This document shows positions 43,631 through 52,004 of a DNA stretch of 64,000 nucleotides, piece after piece. This stretch comes from Clostridium sp. CAG:964 (GTDB lineage Bacteria > Bacillota > Clostridia > Oscillospirales > Acutalibacteraceae). How positions within the stretch are numbered: position 1 is the stretch's first letter; each line of letters starts with the position of its first letter. The DNA is taken from positions 34,106 through 98,105 of the forward strand of contig FR891329.1 of NCBI GenBank assembly GCA_000435335.1. Direction: 5' to 3'. Made by a program: the position numbers and the translations under genes. The notes beneath the pieces were generated by a model that worked only from the letters and a program-made list of their open reading frames with translations, was not told where the DNA came from and made no database searches.

Positions 43631-45338
43631 ACTGTTCCCCTCCTTCTATACACTTCAATACAAAACGTCGTATATCTTCTTTCAGGTTAACATTTTGTTC
43701 AAGAGCTGATATATCCAATTTGCCTCTTAAAATATCAATGTAGCTGTATTTTTTATTATCAATATCAAATATTTGCTTACTTTGTTTGTTTATCAAAAAA
43801 TCCATAAATAACTTACTGTTATTATCAGTCGTTTTAGAAATGCTATAAACACTACCGTTATTGCCAACAGCAGTAATACTTAGCATTTTGTTTTTCCTTG
43901 CAAAATTCATTAAATCTTCCAGACTAAATGTTTCATCGCTCGGATGATTATGTATTGCATGATATGGAACATTGGGATTATTTATCTTTACTGAGCCATT
44001 TTTGCCTATAACATAATCACAATCTTCTATCGGGTTCATTTCAGAATCATATACAATTGAAATTTCCGTGCCTACAGGATATTCGGCCGCTTTTGTCAAT
44101 AAAGCTTTATTAGCCTCTTGATATTTTATATTAAGGGGCTCATCATTGAAAACATCAAGTCTAGGGACATTGTCAATACTACCTTTTGTTATTTTTTTAT
44201 AGTATGGATTACTGTCCTTAAAGTTAATTATATCACCTTTGTTATCCTTTGCAACAGATTTTTTAATACTCCTATAATCACTCATTAAACCCTGATAATG
44301 CTGTGAATTAGCAGATTTCATCCGTTGCCAGCCTGCAAAGGTTTTTGGTGAGATATCGGGGAGATATTGCTTAACCTCGTTGTACTGCCTCATGCTTGCA
44401 TTACGCTTACGCTTAACAGCCTGCTCCCGGGCATATGCCTTACGCTCTGTATCGGAGCGTAAATCGGCGAAAGGCTGCATGCTCTGTCTGCTAAACTCCG
44501 CAAGCTCATCTTTGGTATATGCATTAGCAGGAAATATAGCAAAACGGTGGCGACAATTAGGGTGTATGGTGTTGTACCCATCAACTAAGGCAGTATCATA
44601 AAGATATGCAAACCTAAGGGGCTTGCCGTTTTTGCCCTTGTACTTGCCATTGGCAGCCTCTTTTGTTAACGCATACACTCTGCCTTGATACATTGCACAT
44701 ACATTGCAGGTAGGGTAATGGCTTGTCATACGCACTAAATCATATCCCCAAGCATTGCCTTGCACAACCTGTGCAGTGTTTTGAGTCTCTGCTGTAGTAG
44801 TACGGGCTACCATAGCAGCGTAATCTTTAATGTTGTGTTCTGTACCGTTGGCATATGCAACTGATGTTATTTTGCTGTCAACAAGCTTGTTTTGCAAGTC
44901 TTGCTGCATTTGCCTAACAGTTTGTCCTGTGGTCAGCTTTTTTGCAGTAGCCTCTAACGCTGCTTGTCTTATGTAATCATTACACCGTCTGCCGACTGTT
45001 GCCACAGCTTTGTTGAACTGTGAGGTTATGTTATCGACGATTATATTAATCTGATTTATGTTTAAACCGCTCATAAGGCTGTAGCTGCGTGGGGCAGCAG
45101 GGTCTAATGCGATGTCTTGCATTAGTTTATCAAGTCCTTCTTTGTAGTTTGTTTTAACCAGTTTTTGCACAATTACATCTGATGCTTTTCGCAGCTGCTT
45201 AATTTGTTTTTGCACCTGATTTAATAATGACCGTTCATAAGTCGTTGCGTTTCCATACTTTGCTTTGCGCTTAATCGTCTTTATTAATTTAATCTCCGCT
45301 TTTGTATACAGCTGTGCCAGTGCTTGCTCATATGTCAT
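43596..45338 (-). CDS. MuF-type minor head protein with a C-terminal effector-like domain
   Basis: Residues about 1-270 form the MuF/SPP1 gp7 minor capsid domain, with the metal-site motifs CNVC (211-214) and HPNCRH (259-264). After a basic linker (290-320) the protein continues to residue 580, far longer than a plain MuF protein. The extension includes YHAIHNHPSDETFSLEDL (His463, His465, Ser472, Asp475), which resembles the JAB/RadC metal motif but with one residue less between the second His and Ser. MuF proteins with variable C-terminal toxins are known in Firmicute temperate phages. The enzyme type here is not certain. Confidence 0.85.
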   Translation of the reverse strand: MTYEQALAQLYTKAEIKLIKTIKRKAKYGNATTYERSLLNQVQKQIKQLRKASDVIVQKLVKTNYKEGLDKLMQDIALDPAAPRSYSLMSGLNINQINIIVDNITSQFNKAVATVGRRCNDYIRQAALEATAKKLTTGQTVRQMQQDLQNKLVDSKITSVAYANGTEHNIKDYAAMVARTTTAETQNTAQVVQGNAWGYDLVRMTSHYPTCNVCAMYQGRVYALTKEAANGKYKGKNGKPLRFAYLYDTALVDGYNTIHPNCRHRFAIFPANAYTKDELAEFSRQSMQPFADLRSDTERKAYAREQAVKRKRNASMRQYNEVKQYLPDISPKTFAGWQRMKSANSQHYQGLMSDYRSIKKSVAKDNKGDIINFKDSNPYYKKITKGSIDNVPRLDVFNDEPLNIKYQEANKALLTKAAEYPVGTEISIVYDSEMNPIEDCDYVIGKNGSVKINNPNVPYHAIHNHPSDETFSLEDLMNFARKNKMLSITAVGNNGSVYSISKTTDNNSKLFMDFLINKQSKQIFDIDNKKYSYIDILRGKLDISALEQNVNLKEDIRRFVLKCIEGGEQYGFRYKAKGKT

Positions 45339-46753
45339 TACTCATACACATCCTCCTGCTCCAACGGAGGTACACTGCCGGCTGTATTATCAAGCTCATC
45401 TGCTCGTATCATAGATAGCTCTGCATCCACATCGCCGCTAGACATCTTGTCCAGCCGTTGTATTGCAGTGTATTGACTAAGTGTAGCTTTCCCTCCGGTC
45501 CTTAGGTTAGCAATCTCAGCCTCCTCCGTCGGATCATCCGGCAAGCCGTCATTCCAGGTAATCGTTATGTCACTCGGTATGATTTCTACATCTCTGCTTT
45601 TTGCCAACACACACAATATATGTTTGAGTGGATTTGTGTATCTGTTAACTAATCGTTTAGCCTTTGCCAGGGGCGACATCATCAGTCTCCTCAAAGCTGT
45701 ACCGGACGCTACCTGACCTGCCGTGTTGCTAATATCACCAAACAGCACGCTGCCCATTTCCGATATTGCATAGAGCTGATTAATTATCAGCTCTATTTGT
45801 TTAAAATTAGCGTCAAGAGATGCATCCCAAACAACTGCTTTTACCTCCGGAGAGTCAGTCGTATCCCTGGTAAAATATGAGCTAAATTTTAGCTCGTATT
45901 GTTGTGTTACCTCATTCCATGTTAGTGCTGTCGATGGTCCGGTGAGTGCAGGATGACTAAATTTATCCAGCACTTTGCTGACCTGTGATATGCGCACCAT
46001 AAGCTCTGACACTAAGCTGTCTACGCTGCGGTAATCGTCAATGCCAAACAGCCGGTCACTTGTAAGCATATTACTTACACGAAACACGGGGCAGGTATCA
46101 AGGTTAGTTTGTATTTTCATCGCCTTGTGCTTTGTCAAATCTTTTTTTATCTTAAAGCTGCCGGGTAAACCCTGTAATTCGTAGAGCCTTTCTTCGCACT
46201 CTGACGGTTCTGACGGCTTATGTATCTGTACTTTTAATCCGTATGTTTTTTTATTTGCATCTATTAAATATATAAATGCAAATACATGATACAAAAACCT
46301 GCGAACATTAAACTGATCAACAACAGGAAACCACAGTGCAGGAGACACTACATCAACCTTGCCGTCTGCAGTAGCCATAAGTATGCTGTCCCCATACCTG
46401 CTTAAATCTAATGCCGACATATACAAATAGTTTTGCAGATCCGTGTCTATGATTAAATCGTCAATAACCTTTTGCTTTGCATCGTCACTTACTGTAATAT
46501 TTGGCATTTCCCCAATTGCTAAGTCGGCTGTTTTTATCGACATTAGTTTTTGATAATTTGCAATGACAGCATAACCTACAACATCGTTAATATTACCGAT
46601 AACACGCTCAATGCGTTTCCACTGTTCTCTGTATACTGACTCGTAATTATCTTCAAAGATTTCTTTATTTTCTTTGTAGCGTTCTAGCCTATGCAGTGCA
46701 CATGGCGGTGGAAACGGCTTGCCTATATCAAGCCATGATAAATCTGTAAGCAT
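45338..46753 (-). CDS. Portal protein (SPP1 Gp6 family)
   Basis: The 471-residue protein forms the dodecameric DNA entry port of the head. Typical stretches are VVGYAVIANYQKLMSIKTAD, GDSILMATADGKVDVVSP, and GQVASGTALRRLMMSPLAKA in the crown region. It is followed with a one-base overlap by the MuF gene. AGGAGG stands five bases before the ATG. It belongs to the SPP1/PBSX line and not to the portal of phage Mu itself. Confidence 0.87.
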   Translation of the reverse strand: MLTDLSWLDIGKPFPPPCALHRLERYKENKEIFEDNYESVYREQWKRIERVIGNINDVVGYAVIANYQKLMSIKTADLAIGEMPNITVSDDAKQKVIDDLIIDTDLQNYLYMSALDLSRYGDSILMATADGKVDVVSPALWFPVVDQFNVRRFLYHVFAFIYLIDANKKTYGLKVQIHKPSEPSECEERLYELQGLPGSFKIKKDLTKHKAMKIQTNLDTCPVFRVSNMLTSDRLFGIDDYRSVDSLVSELMVRISQVSKVLDKFSHPALTGPSTALTWNEVTQQYELKFSSYFTRDTTDSPEVKAVVWDASLDANFKQIELIINQLYAISEMGSVLFGDISNTAGQVASGTALRRLMMSPLAKAKRLVNRYTNPLKHILCVLAKSRDVEIIPSDITITWNDGLPDDPTEEAEIANLRTGGKATLSQYTAIQRLDKMSSGDVDAELSMIRADELDNTAGSVPPLEQEDVYE

Positions 46754-46765
46754 AATACCTCCTTA

Positions 46766-48031
46766 TTAAATGCTAATATTAACAAATTTGCCACCCTTGT
46801 TGTTTAAAACCGTGTAGCAAAAATATCTCATATCGTCCATTGCGTGGTCATGTTCTTTTACCGGCTTATCTTCTCCGGTTTTTTCTGCGTGCTTGGTATC
46901 CCAAACATATGCTGTGAATTCTCCGAGAATATTACTGCAGCAGTCATTAATCTTTATTTTCCCCGACTTTATACAATCGCTTGTAAAGCGTATCCCTGCA
47001 AGTACATCATTGTTTGCAGGGATAACTGTATATCTGCCTTTACGGCGTATAAGTGTTATAAAGCTTGCAGCTGATGGGTCAACAATGATACTTGTTATGT
47101 GCAACCCATCTATGAGCTTAACAACCTCTGTATAATATTCATCGTCTGTTTTTTGCCGTCCACTCTGTCGTCCGTTGTAATAATACTCTCTTACTCTGTA
47201 CCAAACGCCTTTGTGTAAGCCCCATAGCCCTGCACTAAATGGGTTAAGTGTACCGTAGTCAATAGATACATAGTATTGACTGTAATATCTTTTTTCCGGC
47301 AGGGCTGTGTATTCCGACTTTTCAAATTGATATATCCTACCCTCAGCAGCTACCCACAATCCAAGTATGTACCTTTGGTAAAAACTGCCTGTATACATAC
47401 TTTTGTAGCGCTCTTTTGTTTCTTCGCTAAGCGCAGGGTTGTCATCCATTGTAAAATTTAAGCGGATTACATTTTTATCTTGTGCCTGTTCAGATTTAGT
47501 ATCAACCCACTCCTTGTAAAACCAATGATATGGACTTTCCGGGTTGCAGTTAAACCAAAACTTTGCGCCGTCTACCGAGCAACGACCTGTTGCTTGATTG
47601 ACAAAGCTCTGCGGCATAAGAGCGACCTCATCAAGCAACACACCTGCAAGGGTGATACCTTGTATGAGGTCTTGGGAACTTTCGTCTTTGCCACCAAAAA
47701 TGTAAAAGCTGTTTTTTATGCCACCGTGTTCCAGCTCTATTACATTTTCCGAGCGTTTGTCTTTAATTTTGTATCTGCTGCGTATCATTTTTAACAAGGG
47801 AGTGATAACATTTCTGCGGCAGCTGCCTACGGTCTTGCCACATATCGCAAAATTTCGCTCGTTAAAATTAGTCATTGCCCAAAATATAAAGCTTAAGCTC
47901 ATACTCATAGTTTTGCCGGATCGGATTGAGCCGTTTGCTATTATTGCATTATATTTAGCCGATATAACAGGGTTTGCCCACCAAGTAAGCACCTGCAACT
48001 GCTTTTTGCTAAATGTTCTAAACTTAGCCAT
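46766..48031 (-). CDS. Terminase large subunit (PBSX/SPP1 type)
   Basis: The packaging motor ATPase and nuclease, 421 residues. Walker A is in NGSIRSGKTMSMSLSF, Walker B in GVLLDEVALMP, and the nuclease domain has acidic sites in YYVSIDYGTLNP, IIVDPSAAS and KEHDHAMDDMRYFCY. The ATG at 48031 overlaps the upstream gene by eight bases; the extra in-frame codons to 48046 have no ribosome site. A PBSX-type motor in a phage with a Mu-type transposase is part of its mosaic nature. Confidence 0.92.
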   Translation of the reverse strand: MAKFRTFSKKQLQVLTWWANPVISAKYNAIIANGSIRSGKTMSMSLSFIFWAMTNFNERNFAICGKTVGSCRRNVITPLLKMIRSRYKIKDKRSENVIELEHGGIKNSFYIFGGKDESSQDLIQGITLAGVLLDEVALMPQSFVNQATGRCSVDGAKFWFNCNPESPYHWFYKEWVDTKSEQAQDKNVIRLNFTMDDNPALSEETKERYKSMYTGSFYQRYILGLWVAAEGRIYQFEKSEYTALPEKRYYSQYYVSIDYGTLNPFSAGLWGLHKGVWYRVREYYYNGRQSGRQKTDDEYYTEVVKLIDGLHITSIIVDPSAASFITLIRRKGRYTVIPANNDVLAGIRFTSDCIKSGKIKINDCCSNILGEFTAYVWDTKHAEKTGEDKPVKEHDHAMDDMRYFCYTVLNNKGGKFVNISI

Positions 48032-48368
48032 TATTAGTAAACACATCCTTACTTGCTTTATTTAATGCAGCAACTAAGCCATCATCTTCTGTAACAGCTT
48101 CCGCAGGCTTAAAGTATTCGGCATACAATCTTACTGCCTGCATATTACCCTTAATACTTTCGTTTAAAACAGTATTTCTTACAGCTGTAAGCTCTGACTC
48201 TTCATATTTTTTAATAATAGCCTGCAGTTTTTGCCTGTATTGTCGTGGTTTAAGCACTCCATACATACGCTCAAGGCTTTTTAAATCTTCAACTATATTA
48301 AATTCTGCTTTTGTTTCTGTTTTTTGCAACAGATCAGCTAATGTCTCCAGCTTTTTGTTTTTACGCAC
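48024..48368 (-). CDS. Helical protein, possible terminase small-subunit-like
   Basis: A 114-residue helical protein starting with GTG after an excellent GGAGGTGG. It has an RNTVLNESIKGNMQAVRLYA helix that recalls terminase small subunits, and it overlaps the large terminase gene by eight bases. As a DUF3486-like gene upstream (48969-49535) could also be the small subunit, the assignment is open. It is the first gene after the structured RNA segment. Confidence 0.55.
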   Translation of the reverse strand: MRKNKKLETLADLLQKTETKAEFNIVEDLKSLERMYGVLKPRQYRQKLQAIIKKYEESELTAVRNTVLNESIKGNMQAVRLYAEYFKPAEAVTEDDGLVAALNKASKDVFTNNG

Positions 48369-48393
48369 TTAAAACCACCTCCGATAAAAATGC

Positions 48394-48479
48394 ATAGCTC
48401 CGCCATATGCCAGCTGGTTAGCTGACATTGTACGGAGCTATAACGACAACCGCAGCGAGAGGGGACGAATCAACCCTCT
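48394..48479 (-). other. Structured RNA segment after the NusG-like gene
   Basis: Two hairpins fill the gap between the NusG-like gene and the next gene. The first is a perfect nine-base stem (48394-48402 with 48433-48441) enclosing an inner five-base stem (48411-48415 with 48420-48424, loop of four). The second is a six-base stem (48458-48463 with 48474-48479) overlapping the stop codon of the NusG-like gene. Neither has a T-run, so neither is a terminator. Candidate recruitment element for the antiterminator (inference). Confidence 0.6.
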
Positions 48480-48976
48480 GCATATAGTTGCTTTTGTTTT
48501 TCGATAAATGACACCGTAACAGGTGTCTTATTTTTTGCAATTGTAAGCTCAATGACAGCTCTCCGCTGTCGTCTTTTATAACTTATTAATTGGTCTTTAA
48601 ACTCTTTTAAAATGCCGTTTAAAGGTATTAGCTTGCCCTCATTGTCAAACTCAACAAGTGATGCGGATCGGAGCATATCTATCCGTCGGACCGTCATTAT
48701 TTCCTCATCGGTAAGTGGTATAGGATTTTTGCCACCGCCAAGCAAACGGATAACACCGGGGCATTTGCAGAGGCTATAATAGTCTGACCACTTGTAGTCC
48801 AGCTTGACAAAAATATACCCTCGGAAAATAATGTCTATTTGCCTTTTCCATTTTCCTTTTTGTCTGATTATTTTCTCCACGAGCGGCACAAGAACCTTGT
48901 AGCCCTGCTTTTCAATTCTGTTTTTAATTTCAATTTCCCGATCTGTTGTAACCTGCAAGACATACCATTTAGCCAT
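48470..48976 (-). CDS. NusG paralogue (LoaP/UpxY-like antiterminator)
   Basis: A 168-residue protein with an NGN domain: MAKWYVLQVTTDREIEIKNR, FRGYIFVKLDYKWSDYYSL, then PGVIRLLGGGKNPIPLTDEE. A degenerate KOW domain follows (IPLNGILKEFKDQLISYKRR and an AVIELTIAK strand). The GGGKNPIPLTDEE region is close to LoaP and UpxY proteins and not to housekeeping NusG. Such paralogues bind RNA polymerase and let it read through terminators in a chosen operon. It sits near the start of the phage late operon, eight bases inside the previous gene, and a nested RNA hairpin follows it. Confidence 0.85.
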   Translation of the reverse strand: MAKWYVLQVTTDREIEIKNRIEKQGYKVLVPLVEKIIRQKGKWKRQIDIIFRGYIFVKLDYKWSDYYSLCKCPGVIRLLGGGKNPIPLTDEEIMTVRRIDMLRSASLVEFDNEGKLIPLNGILKEFKDQLISYKRRQRRAVIELTIAKNKTPVTVSFIEKQKQLYAEG

Positions 48977-49535
48977 AATCCTGCTCCTTTTGTTCTTGTC
49001 TCATCGACTTAATTTCATCTAAAAGTTTCTGATACAATGCCGGATTTCTCTTGCGTAAGTTCTCGTAGAGTAGGGTCTGATTATTGTCAAGTGCAATCAT
49101 TTCATCCGATTTAACATCAGTATCAATTTTTTTCTTATACGCAACAGCTCTTGCAAGGGCTGTTGCATTAGCCAATATCTTTTCCGGCGTAGCGTCCTGC
49201 CAACTATCCTCGCCAATCAGTGACAGTGCTTCAAACGCTTTTTGACTTGCAAGTCGTAATATTGCTTCGGCAGGATCAAGGTCAGGGTAGCGCTCGGTTT
49301 CGGATAAAATCATCCGAAAATTTTCCTGAGCAATTCGCAGCTCATTCGCACTAGCTAAAAACCTGCGTGCATATCTGCTAACGCTTGCTTGTGTGAGCTG
49401 CACCTCGTTTTCTGCTAGATACCGGCAAATTTCTCTGTAAGTTTGGCCGGTAAGGAGCATTTGGTCAACAGTATCTTTAAGCTCAACTGGCAATTTATCA
49501 ATTTTTCCAACAGCTCTTCTCTTAGCTCTGCTCAT
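48969..49535 (-). CDS. DUF3486-family protein (Mu gp27-like)
   Basis: The 188-residue protein opens with RRAVGKIDKLPVELKDTVDQ and a REICRYLAENEVQLTQASVSRYARRF helix-turn-helix, as in DUF3486 proteins of Mu-like phages, which stand before the terminase and are thought to act as its small subunit. It overlaps both neighbours by a few bases. Together with the DUF2730-like gene it keeps the Mu gene order gp25-gp26-gp27. Confidence 0.78.
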   Translation of the reverse strand: MSRAKRRAVGKIDKLPVELKDTVDQMLLTGQTYREICRYLAENEVQLTQASVSRYARRFLASANELRIAQENFRMILSETERYPDLDPAEAILRLASQKAFEALSLIGEDSWQDATPEKILANATALARAVAYKKKIDTDVKSDEMIALDNNQTLLYENLRKRNPALYQKLLDEIKSMRQEQKEQDYG

Positions 49536-49849
49536 ATATCCACCAACTCGTCTTTCAATCTACCAGATAACAGCTTAATTCCCTTATCTGTCAGCTTAGC
49601 CTCCAACTGGTCAACTTCACAGTCGGCAAGAGTGGCAGGAGTTTTTGAGGATATGTCCCTTAATTGTATGTATTCTGATTCCGTTAAGTAATTAACGCTA
49701 TCCAGCATTTCATTCTCCGGCATATCATCAAGAGCATACTGGGTATCGGTCAGTTTTGCGTACTTGTAACGCAAAATATTAATCGTTCTCAGCACACGTC
49801 CGTTGTTTTTAATAAAGCGTCCTGCTTTGATTTTATCAAGCTCGTTCAT
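49532..49849 (-). CDS. Small phage protein (Mu gp26 position)
   Basis: A 105-residue protein (IKAGRFIKNNGRVLRTINIL early, LTDKGIKLLSGRLKDELVDI at the end), possibly a winged-helix-like fold given the LTDKG motif. No firm family. It lies between DUF2730-like and DUF3486-like genes with ATGA overlaps on both sides, so it is the positional counterpart of Mu gp26. Confidence 0.6.
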   Translation of the reverse strand: MNELDKIKAGRFIKNNGRVLRTINILRYKYAKLTDTQYALDDMPENEMLDSVNYLTESEYIQLRDISSKTPATLADCEVDQLEAKLTDKGIKLLSGRLKDELVDI

Positions 49850-50178
49850 TGATTATTATCCCTCCTTGCTATCATTAAGTCGTACATTTTATCTATTTTA
49901 TTTTCCAGCTTATTTGTGCTCTGCATAAATTCTTTTTTAGTGAGTGTGTTAGACTTTATATCATCCACATCTTGTTGTAATTTTTCTAAACCTTTGTTTG
50001 TATCGTTTTTTAATTCCTTAAGTTCTTCTTTATTAACATAGGTTAATTTAATATGATTAATATCTTCTTCGTGCTTATCTTGCTTGGATATTGTGCGCTT
50101 AAGAAAATAACCAATTATACTTGTTACAGCTGTCAGACCTAAAGACACTAACCACCATGCGTCTGCTCCAAATTCCAT
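49846..50178 (-). CDS. DUF2730-like membrane/coiled-coil protein (Mu gp25 position)
   Basis: A 110-residue protein with one N-terminal membrane helix (WWLVSLGLTAVTSIIGYFL, residues 8-26) and a long charged coiled coil behind it. This is the DUF2730/Mu gp25 plan. Role unknown. It is the first gene after the terminator that closes the Mor operon, so it opens the late region; GAGGTG precedes the ATG. Confidence 0.65.
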   Translation of the reverse strand: MEFGADAWWLVSLGLTAVTSIIGYFLKRTISKQDKHEEDINHIKLTYVNKEELKELKNDTNKGLEKLQQDVDDIKSNTLTKKEFMQSTNKLENKIDKMYDLMIARRDNNQ

Positions 50179-50206
50179 TTTTTCACCTCACACTATATAA
50201 AAATAA

Positions 50207-50237
50207 GGTATCATTAAGTTTGTAACTTAATGATACC
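50207..50237 (-). terminator. Perfect 14-base hairpin between the Mor gene and the late genes
   Basis: GGTATCATTAAGTT (50207-50220) and AACTTAATGATACC (50224-50237) pair perfectly around a three-base loop. On the minus strand TTATTTTTATA follows, fitting a terminator of the early/middle operon. Its perfect symmetry also leaves open that it is a binding site for a dimeric activator such as Mor. Confidence 0.75.
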
Positions 50238-50285
50238 TCGAATTTTTGAAGTGCCATAGATGAAACATTTCTATAATTTTCTTCA

Positions 50286-50585
50286 CTAGCTATCATCAAA
50301 AAATGACAGCTGTTGATTTAGTATTCGGGAATTTTCCCGATTTATAATTTCTCTTACTGCTCGTTCAGACAATCTATATTGATTTGCCAGGCTTTTGAAA
50401 TTATACCCATTAAAGCGTTTTACGATTTCTTCGTCACGCTTAATGCTTAGCAGCTTATCTATTTTTGCTATGTATATGTTAGTTCCACCGTAAATTTTGA
50501 CTAACTTTAGATACGCCTCTAACCCAATTGTCTCTGCGATTTGGCGCTGTTCGCCTTGTAAGTCTTGTATCTTTATGTTGTCCAT
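50286..50585 (-). CDS. mor: Mor-family transcription activator
   Basis: The 99-residue protein matches the Mor/C family: GGTNIYIAKIDKLLSIKRDE (dimerisation beta-strand and following helix), FNGYNFKSLANQYRLSERAV (helix-turn-helix) and EIINRE. In phage Mu, Mor activates the middle promoter and C the late promoters. Here a single Mor-like gene stands between early and late genes and is the best candidate for the late switch. It starts right at the stop of GemA. Confidence 0.87.
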   Translation of the reverse strand: MDNIKIQDLQGEQRQIAETIGLEAYLKLVKIYGGTNIYIAKIDKLLSIKRDEEIVKRFNGYNFKSLANQYRLSERAVREIINRENSRILNQQLSFFDDS

Positions 50586-51086
50586 TTACATTCCCCTTAT
50601 AGCCTTGCGTTCTGCGGATTTAACATAGTTTTTTAACAATTCAATAAGCTTATTACCTTGCTCAAATCCCAGCCACTCAAACGGTTTCTGTGGGCTTGCA
50701 TCTATGTGCAGCTCTTTTTTGATAATGCCACATAAGCGCTCTCCCTTTGTTGCAACCGTTACTGTCGTGTCACAGCCGGCAAGCTGATACATTAGCGCCC
50801 ACACCTTGCGTTGTTGCCCAACTGTCATGCCTTTTGCCGTTGTGCTATATCTTTTATTGCCTGATCGTGATTTTGACGGTGGTTGCAGCTGAGATATTTT
50901 AATACGCTGCGCTAACTCAGCTACAACTTTTTTATAATCAACATCTGTTAATTGCTTTACACTGTCCTGACCTGTAATATTATATACCAAGTTATGCAGC
51001 ATATCATCTTTATGATTGTTATTATCCAACATTCCTAACGCTGCGCCCATACCGTATATGCGTTGCACCTGAGTTTTGTTCAGCAT
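50586..51086 (-). CDS. gemA: GemA-family regulatory protein (DUF1018)
   Basis: The 166-residue product resembles Mu gp16/GemA: an N-terminal TQVQRIYGMGAALGM helix, a linker, and TAKGMTVGQQRKVWALMYQL near residue 87 in the C-terminal half. GemA alters host gene expression and DNA topology in Mu, although its exact role is poorly known. It lies directly upstream of mor, the same order as in Mu-like phages. Confidence 0.78.
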   Translation of the reverse strand: MLNKTQVQRIYGMGAALGMLDNNNHKDDMLHNLVYNITGQDSVKQLTDVDYKKVVAELAQRIKISQLQPPSKSRSGNKRYSTTAKGMTVGQQRKVWALMYQLAGCDTTVTVATKGERLCGIIKKELHIDASPQKPFEWLGFEQGNKLIELLKNYVKSAERKAIRGM

Positions 51087-51091
51087 ATTAT

Positions 51092-51766
51092 TTATCCCTC
51101 CACTATACTTATTTTTGGGGTTACCTCAACTACAAAAGCTGCTTGTATTTTTTTGATGACTTCATTGATTTTGTCCTGACTATCAATTTTATTAACATCA
51201 CAAATAGCCTTAAACTGTTGCCAAACCGCTGCTTCCATAAGTAAATAAGCATATTCCTGTGCTTGCCTGTCTGTCATATTTGCAATAATTATTAGGTTGT
51301 CAACATCCTTTTGGTAATTAATGCCCTTGCATTTTTTACTAATTAGTTTAGCCGTCCTGTCATCTAAATGCATTGAGCTGATAACATCATTCACTGTAGT
51401 ATCCTTGCAAAAGTTACCTTGCCAAATTCCTGCAACCAATCGTTTAGCTGGAGCAGTAAGCTCCGCTTTGGTTGAGAGCTTAACCATGTCGTTGTAAACA
51501 GTCCCAAAAATCTCCGGAAGTAGACTTTCCAATGTAATTTTAACAGATTCACTCACAGTTGCCTGCAGGTTGCTGTCTGTGCCCTCATACTTAACCGATT
51601 TATATTTTGTATTTGCCAAATCCTCCTGTGCAACTTTCAGCAGTTCAGCTTCAATAATATCAGCCTCCTGCTTTGCCTTTGCCTGCTGTTCTCTCAGTTC
51701 TGCAAGGCGGTCAATTTTTTTTGCAACAATGTCAGCACGTTCTTTTAGCTTAACTAAATTACTCAT
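51092..51766 (-). CDS. Early phage protein with N-terminal coiled coil
   Basis: A 224-residue protein: residues 1-45 form a charged coiled coil (KLKERADIVAKKIDRLAELR), followed by a mixed domain with SVKYEGTDSNLQATVSESVK. I do not recognise the family. It lies where Mu carries its gam-like and other early genes. The ATG at 51766 overlaps the previous gene by eight bases; the longer frame to 51805 has no ribosome site. Confidence 0.6.
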   Translation of the reverse strand: MSNLVKLKERADIVAKKIDRLAELREQQAKAKQEADIIEAELLKVAQEDLANTKYKSVKYEGTDSNLQATVSESVKITLESLLPEIFGTVYNDMVKLSTKAELTAPAKRLVAGIWQGNFCKDTTVNDVISSMHLDDRTAKLISKKCKGINYQKDVDNLIIIANMTDRQAQEYAYLLMEAAVWQQFKAICDVNKIDSQDKINEVIKKIQAAFVVEVTPKISIVEG

Positions 51767-52004
51767 CACAAACCACCGCCTTATGTATTTTTGCTGCGCA
51801 GTCACGGCATATTTCCATGTCCATTACAGATCTTACTCGCTCTGTGCTGCCACAAAAACTACATGTAGGTACATGCTTAGTTATCTTTATTCCATCGTCT
51901 GACATAACGATATCTACTGCATTACCCTTAAACAATCCGGCTTCCGTTCGCAGCTGCTTTGGCAGTGTTATACTGCCGTTTTTATTGATTTTTTTACTTA
52001 CCAT
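51759..52004 (-). CDS. AbrB/SpoVT-type DNA-binding domain fused to a zinc finger
   Basis: Residues 1-45 are a SpoVT-AbrB swapped-hairpin domain (VSKKINKNGSITLPKQLRTE, then GNAVDIVMSDDGIKI). Residues 48-75 carry CSFCGST and CRDCAAKI, a four-cysteine zinc finger like that at the start of ClpX. The 81-residue protein is probably an early transcription regulator of the phage. AGGAGGAATAG precedes the ATG. The pairing of these two domains within one small protein is notable. Confidence 0.78.
   Translation of the reverse strand: MVSKKINKNGSITLPKQLRTEAGLFKGNAVDIVMSDDGIKITKHVPTCSFCGSTERVRSVMDMEICRDCAAKIHKAVVCDE

Noticed and set aside
50187..50200. TATATA upstream of the DUF2730-like gene as a late promoter -10 box
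   Set aside because: A start from it would remove or crowd the ribosome site of the gene, so it is unlikely to be the real late promoter.
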